Part shown: positions 21,874-33,630 of the stretch, one piece after another
How positions within the stretch are numbered: the first letter of the stretch is position 1
How the letters are laid out: each line of letters starts with the position of its first letter
NCBI GenBank assembly: GCA_025594325.1
Contig: JANHCV010000013.1
Coordinates: forward strand, 992,001 to 1,056,000
Origin: Blastocladiella emersonii ATCC 22665
Taxonomy: Eukaryota; Blastocladiomycota; Blastocladiomycetes; Blastocladiales; Blastocladiaceae
Length of the DNA: 64,000 nucleotides
Reading direction: 5' to 3'
Made by a program: the position numbers and the translations under genes
Notes under the pieces: model-generated
What the model saw: only the letters and a program-made list of their open reading frames with translations
Told to the model about the DNA's origin: nothing
The model's database searches: none

Positions 21874-24800
21874 ATGAATTCAGCGCCGCAATTTATGCCA
21901 ACGCAGACCAGCGCGACGGTCCTGTATGCAGACACGTCAGAGCGCTTTGATCCGTTCCGCGACTCGCATGCCTCGGACATCTTTCTTCACCACGATGCCA
22001 AAGATGGCGGGCGTGAGCTAAGCGCCTTGCTTTGCGGTTTCAATGACCTGCGCTCGGTCGCGCACACGGTCGGCGAGGCAAAGCGCAAGGGCTCGAATTC
22101 CAGCATGTTCTTCACGCTCAACGACTTGCGCCCCGAGCCGATTGCTCGCTCGCTTCTCATCTTGCACGCGCTTGTTCACTTCACCCTCGACCGAGCGACG
22201 CTCGATCGGTTCGTTGGCCAGCTCTGGTTCTCGGAACACCTCGACGAGGACGCTCTCGACTTTTGGACCGACCGAATGCGCAAGTGCATGGAGTTTGACT
22301 GGCTTTCGACGTCGTCGCTGGTTCGCGTCATGAACGATGCGACACTCGAAGCCGTTCGCGCCTGCTGGCGCAAGTGGCTCGAGCAGTGCGGCTCGCTCCC
22401 TTCGTTGACCGAGCTGGCAGCAGCCCGAAAGTCCGCTCTTGCCGCCCGCGGACTCGATGGTACAGCCGGCCACGCTCTCCAAGCTTGCTCGGTGGCGGCC
22501 GCCTCGCTCGCCTGCGCGGACCCGTTGAAGCCGTCGCGCGGCGCCCGCGTGCGTTGCGAGGTCCAGCATCTCGTCGAGTCCAGCACCTACTTTTATTCGG
22601 GCGACAGCACCTCGGACCCGACTCACTTCGCGAACCCGACCTTTCCGGGCGGCTCGCGCAAAGCTTGCTCGGTCCCGCTCGCTGGCTTCCTCACCGACGT
22701 GAGTCGCGATCGGATCGAAGACTCCATGCTCGACCAGGTGCACGCGTGGACGTGCGCGCTCACCGACTCCTTCAAGCCCAAAACATTCGCGTCGGGCGAC
22801 GTTTCGATTACGTTCGGCCCGTTCCACCATGTCACCTTCGTCCTCGGCGACGCCGTGCTTGTCATGGAGCAGCTCTTCGCTGACCCGAAGCAGCGGCTCG
22901 ACGTGATTGACACATCGACGCTAATGGACCGCTGAGGCGCCCTTAATCTCCTTCTCCACGGTGCCTACCTGCTCAAGCGCAACAACTCGAAAACGGGCGA
23001 CAAGTCCACGCTCACGCTCTGCACCGGCGAGCCTGTCGAAACCGAGGACTCTTACTACAGCCATTGCATCGAGTGGCTCTCCTCGCTTTATTCGTGTGCC
23101 ATTCTCTCGCTCTTTGGGGTTGCCATGTACGAGGAGCGGAACAGCGAGTTTGGCCACTGGTTCTCTCACGTCAAGCCCTTTTCGCCTGCGTCGCGCGGCA
23201 GCCTGCCGCCGTATCGCGCGCTCACGTTCTGCAAGCTGGATGTTGGGCACGTCGCCATGTCCATCAAGTTCTCGGAACCGATTCTTCGCGATTTCACTGA
23301 CTTGTTGAGCCAGAACTACCTACTCAGTGCTCGCAAATATGCGCGCGGTACGCGTTCATTCTCTGCCCAAGACGTTGCGCAACAAACCCACTGACCTCGC
23401 GCTCCACGCTCCGCATAAGTGGCTCGTTTGCGACTCCCGCGTTTGGCGCCAAGCTTGTTGCGTACGCCATGGCCTCGTGTCACCTGGTCTGGACTCGTGG
23501 GCCGCCGAGCAACACGCTCAACTTTTCGTCGGAGCCCTTGGGAGGCGGTTGGTTTGGGAGCTTCTTCGGCGATACCACCTTAAAAATGTCGCCTGAGCGG
23601 CCCGTCATTGCGCGGATCCACGGGTTTGGCGAGCGGACGGCCGTCGTTGCGGGATATGACCGCGTGAAGCGCTTGTGCGCGACGTTCACGCTTCTCAACA
23701 CTCAGCGTGACATGAGCGCTTGCTCTATTTGCCTCGTCGTGCAGCAGGATGATTGCATCGACTTGGAGCAGCGGTATTGGAGCCTGAACGTTTCTTCGCA
23801 CAATCGAGACAAAGGCACGATTCAGGTCGTTTGCCACCTGGACCCTGAGCGTTTCGAGTGGGTCGATCAAGCCAGCTTCTCGCTTTACGCTGCTCCTGCC
23901 ATGGGCTCGTTCGCGTCAATTGTCCCTCACCACAAGATTGAGCTTGTGCGCATCAGCAACGTGCTTGTCTACATCAAGGACGAGCAGCCGCCGTCGCCTG
24001 CGGCCCTCACAATTTCCCAGGTCAAGGTCGCTGATCAGCAGCACGCGCTTCGCGGCATCAGGGCTTACGCTTTATCTGGAAGGCCCCCGCTTCGCACGCC
24101 GTGGAGCCTGCCTGCTTTGCAGCTCAGCGACTCCCACCGCGACCACAGCATTGCATATCTCTACCTCCAGATCCCGCAGGGCCGCGTCCTCAACTCGGTT
24201 GAGCTCGTACCCGAGCACGATCTCGCGCAGCACCGCGGCGCCGTTGCCCTGCTTGTCGATGGCGCGGTGCAATCGCTCCCGCTCCTCTATCCAGCCCGCG
24301 CAACCAACATTACGATTGACCGTACGAAGCGACTTGTCACGGTCACGGTCCACAAGATTTCGCAGGCTGTTGCGCCTGAATTCGGACTTGTCCCGCTTAT
24401 CCTGCGGCTCGCGACGCTTCCCAAACCTGCGACCAAATTTTTTTATGCTTTCCGCTGCGCTACGCTCGCTCGATTCCGTGGTTTCGGCATGCGGTCAGGC
24501 CGACTGCGCTGACGTTGGGCCAGGTGCGCGGGCTGCGAACAAGCTTAAGCTGCTGCTCAAGCAGCTCTTTGAGCTTGCAGCCGAAGCGGATGGGCCTTGT
24601 GTGATCAAGATTGTTGAAACCTACAGGGTGGGCCGCACGCTTGCCGTGATCCTGGTCGACCAGTTGCTTGTGATTCCGCCGCAGGGCCGGGTCCACGGCA
24701 TCACGCCCGCGCTCAACGTCGATTTCGTTTGCAAACCGCCGCCGCCTGCGCCTCAGTCTGCTTCCGCCGCTTCAGGCGCTAGCTTTCCAAAGTCAAACGG

Positions 24801-25098
24801 ATATGTCGCTTTCGGCGAACAATCAGCCGCCGTCCACATTCGCGCTCTCATGGACAAGGCGGAGCACCTGCACCGCCTCGCCTGCGGGGAGCCGTTTCAC
24901 GTCGTGACATGGAACGGCGAGGAAAGCGTGCTCCGCTAGTACATCGACTTCTGGCGCGCGGTTTTGGATACCCGCGTCAAGCCCGAGGACAGCCTGCGTA
25001 CGCCGGCCGACCAGGGATCCGCCATGGCCGCGGTCGTTGATTGTCTCAAGTCAGAGCTCAACCGCGCGCTCCTGCTCCCCATGTTCCCTGCCGTCTGA
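21874..25098 (+). pseudogene. Large family gene broken by stops and frameshifts (about 1070 codons)
   Basis: The frame opens at 21874 (MNSAPQFMPTQTSATVLY) and meets TGA at 22933-22935, then continues in the same frame to 23394. It shifts before about 23390 to another frame up to about 24440, then returns to the first frame. That frame meets TAG at 24937-24939 and finally ends at 25098. The reading on both sides of each break is protein-like (for example GALNLLLHGAYLLKRN right after the TGA). I do not recognise a domain. The decayed copy at 20010-21053 and the 5' fragment at 27829 belong to the same family, so this is a local, lineage-specific family. With two nonsense codons and two shifts it is best treated as a pseudogene. 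Confidence 0.6.
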
Positions 25099-25264
25099 TG
25101 TGGTATTGCTTCCATACAACTGCCGTGTCATTTTTCTATACCCGCTACATCACGGAATCAAGTGCAAGCTCGCGGCGAGATCCGGGTGCAACGCATGAAA
25201 GGGTCGCAACGATGCTCCTCAGAACTTCGGCGCGAACTGTTTGCATGGTCTGATTTCGGCGCCG

Positions 25265-27645
25265 TTAAATGGCCATTTTTTCTATTTCGGGCAACGAATC
25301 GTTCAGGCCGAGAACGCGGAACAGCGTGCAGTGCGCGGCGCGGTGCAACTGTTCGAGAATCCAAGCGAAATCGGTCCCAGGTCCGCTTTTGCCGCACGCA
25401 AGTTCGGTGCAGCGACGCAAATCAGCCTCGCGAACCACCTCCTTTGAGAAGAGTTGGGAGCGGATCGGCTCGGGGAAAGTTTCCAGCGATGGCATGAAAT
25501 TGGGAATCTCGGTCAGCATCAAGTGCATCGCGTGCTGCCACGGTGCCCAGACGCGATCAACGAGATTGGCTGGCGGCTTTGCGTTTGCAATCAAAGCATT
25601 GTTGCTGCTTCCAAGCGAGAGCGAGCTCAAATACGCGCCCATGCACCAGCACTGGAGCTCGGGCGCGTACCGGACCTCGGGCAGGAGCAGCTTGTAAAAG
25701 TGCCAGTGCGCGTCCTGCAGTTGAGATCCTAGTAACTGGCGACCAAGTCGCGCAAGTGTCGCCGGCGCCGTTCGATCGTCGCCAAGCAGCGCAACGAGCA
25801 GCCGGCCCGTATCGATAGCCATGGTGCTCTCTGGGTGAGCAAGCTCATGCTCAATGCTCTTGCGCGGACAATCGCCAAACGTGACAAGGATGTGGTGCGC
25901 GCACTGGTGGCGTGCAAGTACGGCAATTACGGCGTTAAGTGCACCAATACGAGACAGCGCGAAGAGGATGCGGTACTTGATGATACACGTCAGTGCGCTC
26001 AAGTCCAGTTCGAGCAGGAGCTCAAGTAATGTGGTGATCTCGCGCGTGATCGCGCTCGAGTCGCGAAGGGAAGGCTGCGTGGCATGGTCCACAGCGACGC
26101 CATTTCCGCCTTCGTCGTTGCGCGAGGCGAGAAATTGCCCGTTTCGATCGATACCGATCACGGCGTGAGCAGCTACAGATAGCGTTACGGGTTCGCGCAA
26201 CGCGGTTCGTTTGTTATTAGCTGTTCAGCGGAGAGGAGCGTCATGCAGAGACAGCAAGCAGGAAGAAACGTACCATCAGCAAAGACCAGTTGAATTTCAA
26301 ACTTTGGAATGGCGCGGACGAGGAGGCTCAAATCACCATGAGTAGCGCGCAAGAGCGCAAGGAGAAGTTTCGCCCACTGAATAGGGCCAAGCAAGCCGCG
26401 CCGGGCCACGTCAGCGACCGCGGTTTCGTGGATCCCAAGATATCGCGCATCAAGCAGCTGGTCAAAGTCAAACCCAAGGTCCTCGGTCACGATCGTCGCG
26501 AGCGTTAGGCGGGTGTGCGCGCTGACCTGGCTGAACGGTGCACAGGAATCGAAGCGGCGAACCATTTCAGCGAGACAAGAGCGCGGTGCCACATCAATGA
26601 GCTCGGCAGCAACAGACGGCCAGGAGGTGCGGTCCAAGAGCTCGCCGGCGTCGCCAACAAACCAAGCGATCGTCAAGAAAAGCGAGTCAGCGTCGACAGT
26701 TTGGTCGCAAGCGATATGGGCGAGGGCGAAAAAGTCAAAGCCCGACGTGAACTGGTTGCGGTTCAGCCCGTATTTCGGCGTTGCAAGCAATTCAAGGACC
26801 CGCGGCTGCCACCATTTGATCGCAACCAGCACTAGGAATCCAAGAAAGTTGAGATCAAAGTCCAAAATCCAGTCATCGTACGAGGGCAAGATGCTGTGGT
26901 GGCTGAACGCCTGTGCAATGGAATCGCGCCATTCCATGTTGAGGTGGAGGCACATCCACGTGGTGATAGAGAATGAGGGAAATTTTTCGACTTGAAATGG
27001 TAGTGCGTCAAGAACGCGGGCGAGTAAGTCGGTGCGGCCTTGTGCAGCGAAGAGGATGGCGAGCTGTGGGAGCACGAACCACTGAGGTACGGTTGAGAAA
27101 GCCGGATCCATGTAATCTTCGCCGTTATCGACGGCGTCATCAACTGCGTACTGCCAGTCTTCAACCTCGTCCTCCGAGAGCTCGTCAAGCGACTTGGATT
27201 TGAAGCGCGTAATCAGTTGTGAGAGAAGAGTTTCGTCAAACACGTCAGGTGCAGCCCGCCACCGGATACGGTCGTACTTGCGCGCATCGGCAGCAACGCG
27301 AGCCATACATGCGAGGTGCGTCAAGTATGGGGCAAGCGGCATCGGAGCATCGGAGCTGATGGGCCCATCCAGGTCGAACGAACCACAGGAGCACGATTCG
27401 GTGGAGCACGGGTGAAGCGAGCCCCAGCCGCACAGGTCCGGTCGCAACATGTAAGTGAAGCGCCAGATGGACTGGGTACGCGGCTCGGACGTGAGCGTGG
27501 CAAAGCCGCTGGTTGCGAGCGGGACTGCGGAGCGTGGGGCTGCCAGATGCAGTACGCGGATGACCAGCTCGGCCGGAAGATTCGCGAATCCGAAGTGTGG
27601 CTCGCTGACGGATTCGTTGCATGTACTCATTTCATTGGTTTCCAT
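25265..27645 (-). CDS. F-box-like protein, 2 exons, 759 aa
   Basis: Exons 27645-26274 and 26172-25265; the 101-nt intron starts GTACGTTTC and ends CTGTAG, and joining it restores one frame of 760 codons. Residues 18-60 (FGFANLPAELVIRVLHLAAP...LTSEPRTQSIWRF) look like an F-box. A cysteine cluster (CSTESCSCGSF) follows near residue 80, then a long helical region without recognised repeats. This is the only intact member here; related broken copies lie at 2090-4422 and 9838-10500. An SCF-type adaptor role is inferred from the F-box only. Start chosen at the first ATG of the frame. Confidence 0.65.
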
Positions 27646-27691
27646 TTTGCATGGTCTGTGGGAGGAGGAGCGGCGGCAGCACGGCGAAGCG

Positions 27692-27721
27692 GAGACATTG
27701 TTGAGATTTCAGGTCATGTGA
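27692..27721 (+). promoter_or_regulatory. Bipartite upstream element
   Basis: GAGACATTGTTGAGAT then TCATGTGA, between the divergent starts at 27645 (minus) and 27829 (plus); about 108 bp before the latter. Confidence 0.35.
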
Positions 27722-27828
27722 TGCTCATCACGACAATGACCGTTTTGGACTTTTGGACGTGTCGGCTGCCCACTTCCTCCCTTCACCCGAAAGGGCTAGA
27801 TGCAAATCTTATGAGTTGACTTGGCGCA

Positions 27829-27906
27829 ATGGATTCAGGCGCACAATTTGTGCCGACTCGGACAAGCGTGACTTGGGGGAACAATGTGACCAACCTTCCG
27901 ACATAA
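27829..27906 (+). pseudogene. 5' fragment of the 21874 gene family
   Basis: MDSGAQFVPTRTSVTWG parallels MNSAPQFMPTQTSATVL at 21874. The 30 bp before the ATG (CTTATGAGTTGACTTGGCGCA) also parallel the upstream sequence of that gene. Similarity ends after about 17 codons and the frame stops at 27904-27906. Confidence 0.55.
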
Positions 27907-28007
27907 AGTGCCTGACGGACATCGGTTGTGCGAACAATCTGCTGATTCTGACGCACGGAAACCTGTTCTCTTCCTTGAACACCGCAACTGCGTGCGCCAC
28001 CCTCGAC

Positions 28008-28930
28008 TGAACCCGTCCTCGGCGTCGCCGTCGGCCTGATCCTGTTCCTTGCTGCCATCGTTTACTTTGGCCTCAAGCTGTCGAGCCGCGCCTCCTGGGC
28101 TATCTTATCGCTGACCTTCTCGTGGCTCCTCGTCTTCCCGCTCGTCGACCTGTCCGCCGTCCACGCGCGGCCTGAGTCGGAGCGGTGGGCACCCCCGAAA
28201 TTCCCTGGTCGCTCGCCTGCCATCAACGTTCTCGAAGACTCGGTGCTCATGTTCGTCGCCTTCATGGGGTACGGCCGCGTTGCGACGCTTGGCGACGCGG
28301 TGTGCAAGCCGCATGCGGCGATCCCGCGCGCACCCTCATCGCGACTCTCGTCGTCTTGGACATGCTCTATTTTGGGGGGTTGGCGCTGTTGCAGTCCTTG
28401 CAGCCTCCTCGCTCGCTGACCTCGCGCCAACGGTCCTCTGCTCAACCTGGTTTTTGGCCTGTCGCGGATGGTCCCCGCCATGGCGCGGCGCAGCGGCATG
28501 CCGGCTTGCTCCACGCGCATCAACGCGCGCACGGGGAGCCCCGGGCCCGCGGTTCTCCCGATCGGCGGCGCGCTCACTGCGACCGTTCCTGGGACGTACA
28601 GCGCGCTCGCGTTGATTTGGACTTTCAGCGTGGCCACGGTGTTCCTGTACTGCGCCGTGCGCCACATCGTCGCTCACAATCTTGGCGGTGCGCGGCGCCG
28701 GTTCGGCAAGCGTGGGTGCACGCGTGTATCATGTCCTACGTGGCGGTCTTCCTCGAAGCCAGCAAACGAGCCGCCGTGGCGATCGCGGTCGCGGCCGGGC
28801 TCGCGTGTCACGGCGGGATGCAGAAGGTGTACGGCGAGACGGACGAGATGGGTTGGTGTACACGCGCGGACGGGTCCTTGTGTTCGCTGTGCGCGGCGGC
28901 GGGCTTGAGCCGGCGTCGGAGGACGCGTAG
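28008..28930 (+). pseudogene. Multi-pass membrane protein remnant
   Basis: The frame from about 28010 contains hydrophobic helices VLGVAVGLILFLAAIVYFGL, WAILSLTFSWLLVFPL and VLMFVAFMGYG. Coding-like sequence then continues in a second frame (LIATLVVLDMLYFGGLALLQ) and a third (ALIWTFSVATVFLYCAVRHI, 28468-28700). A last piece (SYVAVFLEASKRAAVAIAVAA) returns to the second frame. No start codon is obvious and no clean GT...AG introns join the pieces. I therefore treat it as a decayed gene, with unannotated introns as the alternative. Family unknown. Confidence 0.45.
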
Positions 28931-29045
28931 ATCTTGCATACATGCCCGAGTTTTGCACACAATTTGCGAACTTGTCTCGCTTTTTGAACGACCACAAACG
29001 CGGTTTGGCACCTCACCAAGAAGGCGCGTAGATTACGATGAATGA

Positions 29046-30129
29046 TAAAGTAGCAACACAGGGATATCACTCCCAGTGCGCAGGGTCGGACGAGTCGTCA
29101 GCGACGGCGAAGAGGAATCACCCTCAGCCGTCGCGACCATCTCGCCCGACCCTCGACTCCCGCGAAGCGGCCGAACGCGCGTCGCCCACGCTAGCTCTTA
29201 CCTCCATGAACCACGACGAAACGACGGCGACAAGGAATCTTCATCGGGCTCTACCTTACGCGTCCTCGGAATCCCGCCGTCGATGCCATGGTTCAGGAGC
29301 GGCGTTCTGGCAGCGGACGATCGCGGATTCATACCCGCACTTTCGACGCACCCGAGATTCCACGCTAGCGCTTCGCCGCTCGTCACTGCGCAGGCCGCCG
29401 TGCGATGCAGAGGTGGGGGGAATACATGTTGTGAGCCCTTGCGGGTAGTCACGCCGTCATCCCACGAGATCCACATGATCGCGAGAGGGTTGGGCCCGCG
29501 ACGAAGCAGCGGGTTGGCTATAGGCAGTGGAACTCGGGGGCGAGGAGAGCGCAGGGCGCGTGTTACATTGCATGGAAGTTGGTGAGTACTGATCGTTATG
29601 GGGAGCGGGCGGTCCGCCGGTTTTATAAGGGCTTTGGCTGGTCCGGTTGTGAGTTTCTCGCGATCCGAACGCAGGGTACAAGGGTACAACGAGCGCTGGC
29701 ATCCTTGAGTGGGAGAAAAACTTGAAAAACGCGTCGCGACGCGAGGCTCAAAACGTGAGACAGTCAGGTGATCCTGTCACGCGACTTTCACATGTTTTCG
29801 CGACGCGTCTCCGAGTGCGAAATCTGCAGCCCTGGCAGTCTCAACGCAAGCCGCGCTTACAGATGAACGAGCAATAATCGAGAGTAATTATTTCAGCAGC
29901 CAGACCGCTGCTAGCACCGGTATACGGAGTAGAACGAGTAAGTATACGTTTGAACGTCCAAGCGTCCGAGGCAGAAGGCGGCATTAGCGTTTGACATGGT
30001 CGGTTGAGGCGACGACTCGCGAAACGCGTCGTTCGTCCGACGCGCGTTCTGGTTCGCCTTCACCACCTCGAATCGCCGCCAATTACCCGCACAGCTCGAG
30101 CAGGTTCGAAAAATACTTGCCTGTATATG
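29046..30129. other. Intergenic, no recognisable gene
   Basis: Only short overlapping ORFs without domains. An ACGTGAGACAGTCAGGTGATC stretch at about 29753-29775 resembles the bipartite element. Confidence 0.35.
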
Positions 30130-32154
30130 CTAGTCGTGCAGCTCCATCAACACGGCGTTGGCCATCATCTGCAGCTCCTGGTACTCGCGCATGTTCTCCT
30201 GCAGCGACTCCATGAGCTGGAAGTACCGGAACAGCGTGTCGCGCGGCCACATGGTCTCCTCGGACTTGACGGCCAGCGCCATGAGCGTCTCGCGGATCGT
30301 CAGCTCCCACCCCTTGGACACGCCGTGCGCCTGCGTCAGCAGCGTCTGGATGTTCTCGACCAGGATCTGCGACGCGCCCGCGCCGCTGCCGTCCTGCGGC
30401 AGCACGTCGTCGGCACCCGCGGGCGGCGAGCCGGCCGCGTTCCACTCGGCGACCGGGTCGGTCGACACGGTCCGTTGCGCGGGCACGCTGACGCTGCGCG
30501 CGCCCCGAGCGCCGTTGCCCGACGTCGGCGAGCCCGGCCGGCTTGACCGTGGCGAGGACAGCGTGCGGCTCACGTCGACGGACGCGTGGCGGCCCGCGAC
30601 GGCGCTGCCGAGCCCACTATACGCGCGCGTGCGGTTTGATCAACACGCGTGACTCAACACGAGAACGGAGGGAAAGAGCGTACACGCGAACCGACGACCG
30701 ACCTCGTCCCAGCGCGCTGCCACCGCCCGACGTACCTGGCCGTGACGCGGTGCCGGCCTTGGACCCGTCGCCGCCCGCGAGGTTCGACATGGACGCGGCC
30801 TTCATGTTGTTCTTGGCAATGTCGAGCTCCTTCTTGAGCCGCTTGCGCATCTGCTCCATCTTCTTGGCCTTGACGCGCTCGGCGTGCTTTTCGCGTAGCT
30901 CGCGCGAGATGCGGTCAAAGTTGGACACTACACGACGGGCAGCGTGAGTCGCAGTCGAGGTGGTGGACGAGGTCAGGGAAAGCGTACCGAGTACGCCGAT
31001 GATGACGTTCTTGAGGCAGAAGGCGCCGAAGAAAATCCACGCGATCGCGTAGATGACCGAGACAGTCGGGTCGACGGCCTGGACCATGTCGGCGAGCACG
31101 TCGCCCCAGTTGTCGAGCGTCAGGAACTGGAAGAGAACTTGCAAGCTCGAGCCAAGGGTCCTACCGCGTGCCTTCGGCGTCAGTCATTCGGACGGCGGGT
31201 GAGCAGCAACCGAACGTACGCAAAGCTCTTGCCGTATCGCAGCGGCAGAATCGACTCGGTCAGCGGCTGGAACGCGTACACGCCAATGACGGCGAAGATG
31301 AAGAGCACGAGCAGCACGAGGACCATGATAAGCGCCATGGTGCGGAACGCCTCGATCACGGTGACCACGATCACGCGCAAACTGCCGAACCGGACCGCGA
31401 GCTTGAGCGTCCGCAGGATCCGGAACGTGCGCAGCTGCCGGATGATCACCGTGAGGTTCCCGCCGCCCGACGAGAGCCCCGCCGCATCGAGGAGCTCGGG
31501 CGCCGTGGTCCCGATCGTCACGGCGAAATCGAACACGTTCCACGCGTCGGTCCAGTACGCGTTGAAGTTGTCGGTCCACCGCAACGCGATCTCGAGCAGG
31601 AAGATGAACAGCGACACCTTTTCGATGATCTCCATGGCCTGGAACAGCCCGACGTGGTCCTGCTGCGTGTCGCTGAGCTCGGCAACGATCCCGACGATGA
31701 TCGCGTTGACGATGATGACCGCGAGCAGGCCGTTCTGGAAGTACGACGACTCAACGACCCACCCGGCCCACGCGCCGAGCGGCACCTTGTCCTTGTTGCG
31801 GATGCGCGTCAGGCGGCGGTCCACGGGGTCGACCTGCGTCCGCTTGAACGCCTGGAACTTGATCAGCTGGTGCGGGTTCTCGGCCATGATCTTGCCGAAC
31901 ATGCTCGTGTCGCGCACGTCGCGCGTGTTGAACTGCGGTGGGGCCGTCGCGCCTCCCGCGAGCGACAGGTTCTCGAGCAGCTGGAACTCCTCGATGAGCC
32001 GCGAGCGGAACACGGACGAGCGCGACGCGAGGTCATGGAACGCGTAGTCCAGCTCGCTCCCCATCATCAGGTCGTCGGCCGTCTCGCCCGTCGGGTTCGA
32101 CGGCGTCGGCGACACGGCGCGCGATTCGGACGCGCTTGCGGCGGGTGGTGGCAT
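30130..32154 (-). CDS. CatSper-like voltage-gated cation channel subunit, 4 exons, 612 aa
   Basis: Exons 32154-31220, 31160-30988, 30927-30684 and 30616-30130; introns of 59, 60 and 67 nt (GTAC...TAG), all phases consistent. One six-helix channel domain is visible. S1 is near residues 141-160, S2 170-192, S3 204-221, and S4 has arginines at 239, 242, 245 and 248. S5 is about 265-295, the pore contains TLDNW (326-330), and S6 (IAWIFFGAFCLKNVIIGVLV) follows. A single domain with a TxDxW filter is the signature of CatSper alpha subunits, calcium channels of flagellated cells. The C-terminal third is a lysine-rich coiled coil followed by a Ser/Pro linker and a helical tail. Fits a fungus with motile zoospores or gametes. 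The last donor is less certain. Confidence 0.8.
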
Positions 32155-33630
32155 GATAGTGCAAGAGTGGGGTTCAAGAGTTCATGAAACTTGGGGTCAC
32201 CGATTCATCGAGTGCCGTGTGTAGCTTTGCATGGGGTTGTGGTGTGAAGCGGTGGGTTGCAATACTGCAAACGGTGGAAGAAGGGCGAGGCATCGAGCGC
32301 GCGCGGCGTAAGAAACGCGGGGGCAAGCGACGCGTCGAGGTCATCACGTGATGTCACTCGTGTGGCGCAACGCGATTTCAGCTCCTGTCGCGGGAAAATT
32401 CCACCTTGAACGCCGGGTTCGAGTGATAACTTGTTGCACAAGTCGCGAATAGAATCTACAACTCGGTGTGTGTGTGGGGATCGCGCCGCAACTGAGGGTC
32501 GGTGACACACCTGGCGACAGCGAGCATCATACGACGACAACAATTCAATACTACTCAACGGTGGAAGGACTGGAGCATCACCGCGAAAGACCTGAGAACC
32601 GAAGACCCGCGAGGGAATGCAGAGCGGCAGCAGCGAACGGGAAGGGCTGCTAAACGCCGGGTCGCACAAGGTTGCTCGCGGCTTCGTATCGTGGTCGTGG
32701 TACAGTTGAGGTCGCTGCAAGTGAGTGGAGGCGGATGGCAGGCCGAGCAACACGATACTGCGGTAACCGAGTCGAACAGTCCTGGCAGATGATCTTGCGA
32801 CACCGCGTGAGCGGGATGAGCGTTCATTTTTGTGTGAGGTGCGCGCAAAAATCGCGCTGCTCCACACCCATTGTCGACCCGCCCGGCACACCTAGGCTTG
32901 TGTGTGAGAGACCTGACCGTGAAAGCCGCACGCGTTCAACGTCTCGGGCGCCTTCATATATATAAACCCGCGGAGGTCACGCACCTTTGGACGAGCGGGG
33001 GCGCCGAGCGCCTTGACAGCGCTCCGCTTGCTCGCAGCGTTGATCACAATTGAGAGCAGCCGCAGGAAGTTGAACTTGGGGTGACAGCGGGAGCTGCACC
33101 TCAGCAAGGGCGTGCGCGAGAAGATCGGCCGCGTCAACCGAGCCGCCATGCATTTCTGGCGCCGACGAGGTCCGTTTGACGACCTTTACCATATCCCTTT
33201 TATTCGTTTGCGTGCGTTGGCCGGGATCGGAGGACTGAGCGCTCTGCTGTGTGAGGCGCTGATATTGCACCACTCCGTGGCCTGCTTGGCAAGCGCGGCT
33301 CACCCGCGTCGCGGCGCAACGGCGGCCTCGTTGTGCTCGCGCGACGCACTCAAGGTGATGGATGCCTCAGGACGTAAAGGTAATGAGCCAGCACTTGCAG
33401 TATGCGGTGCGTCAAATGCTCGAAAAAAACTAGCGTTTGGCGCTGGTTGGCGCTCCGGAGCGCACCAAGCTCGACGCGACGATCAATCAGGTGATCCTCG
33501 TGACGGCCGACGCCACTCGCGACCCTGCTCCCTTACCAGGGGGGCTGCCCGCACAGCCAGCGCGACGCCACGACCCTTTCTCACCCCTACTCAGGCCCCT
33601 CCATGAATAACGACGTAGACTCTATGCAAC
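32155..33630. other. Intergenic region between divergent genes
   Basis: No ORF with a domain or paralogue. The region contains GCGACGCGTCGAGG...CATCACGTGA at 32327-32351 (upstream of the channel gene) and GACGCGACG...ATCAGGTGA at 33472-33494 (upstream of the 33631 gene), both variants of the bipartite element. The rest shows nothing I can interpret. Confidence 0.4.

Noticed and set aside
32205-32891. 228-codon minus-strand ORF upstream of the channel gene
   Set aside because: Overlaps promoter-like boxes, mixed composition, no domain; likely chance.
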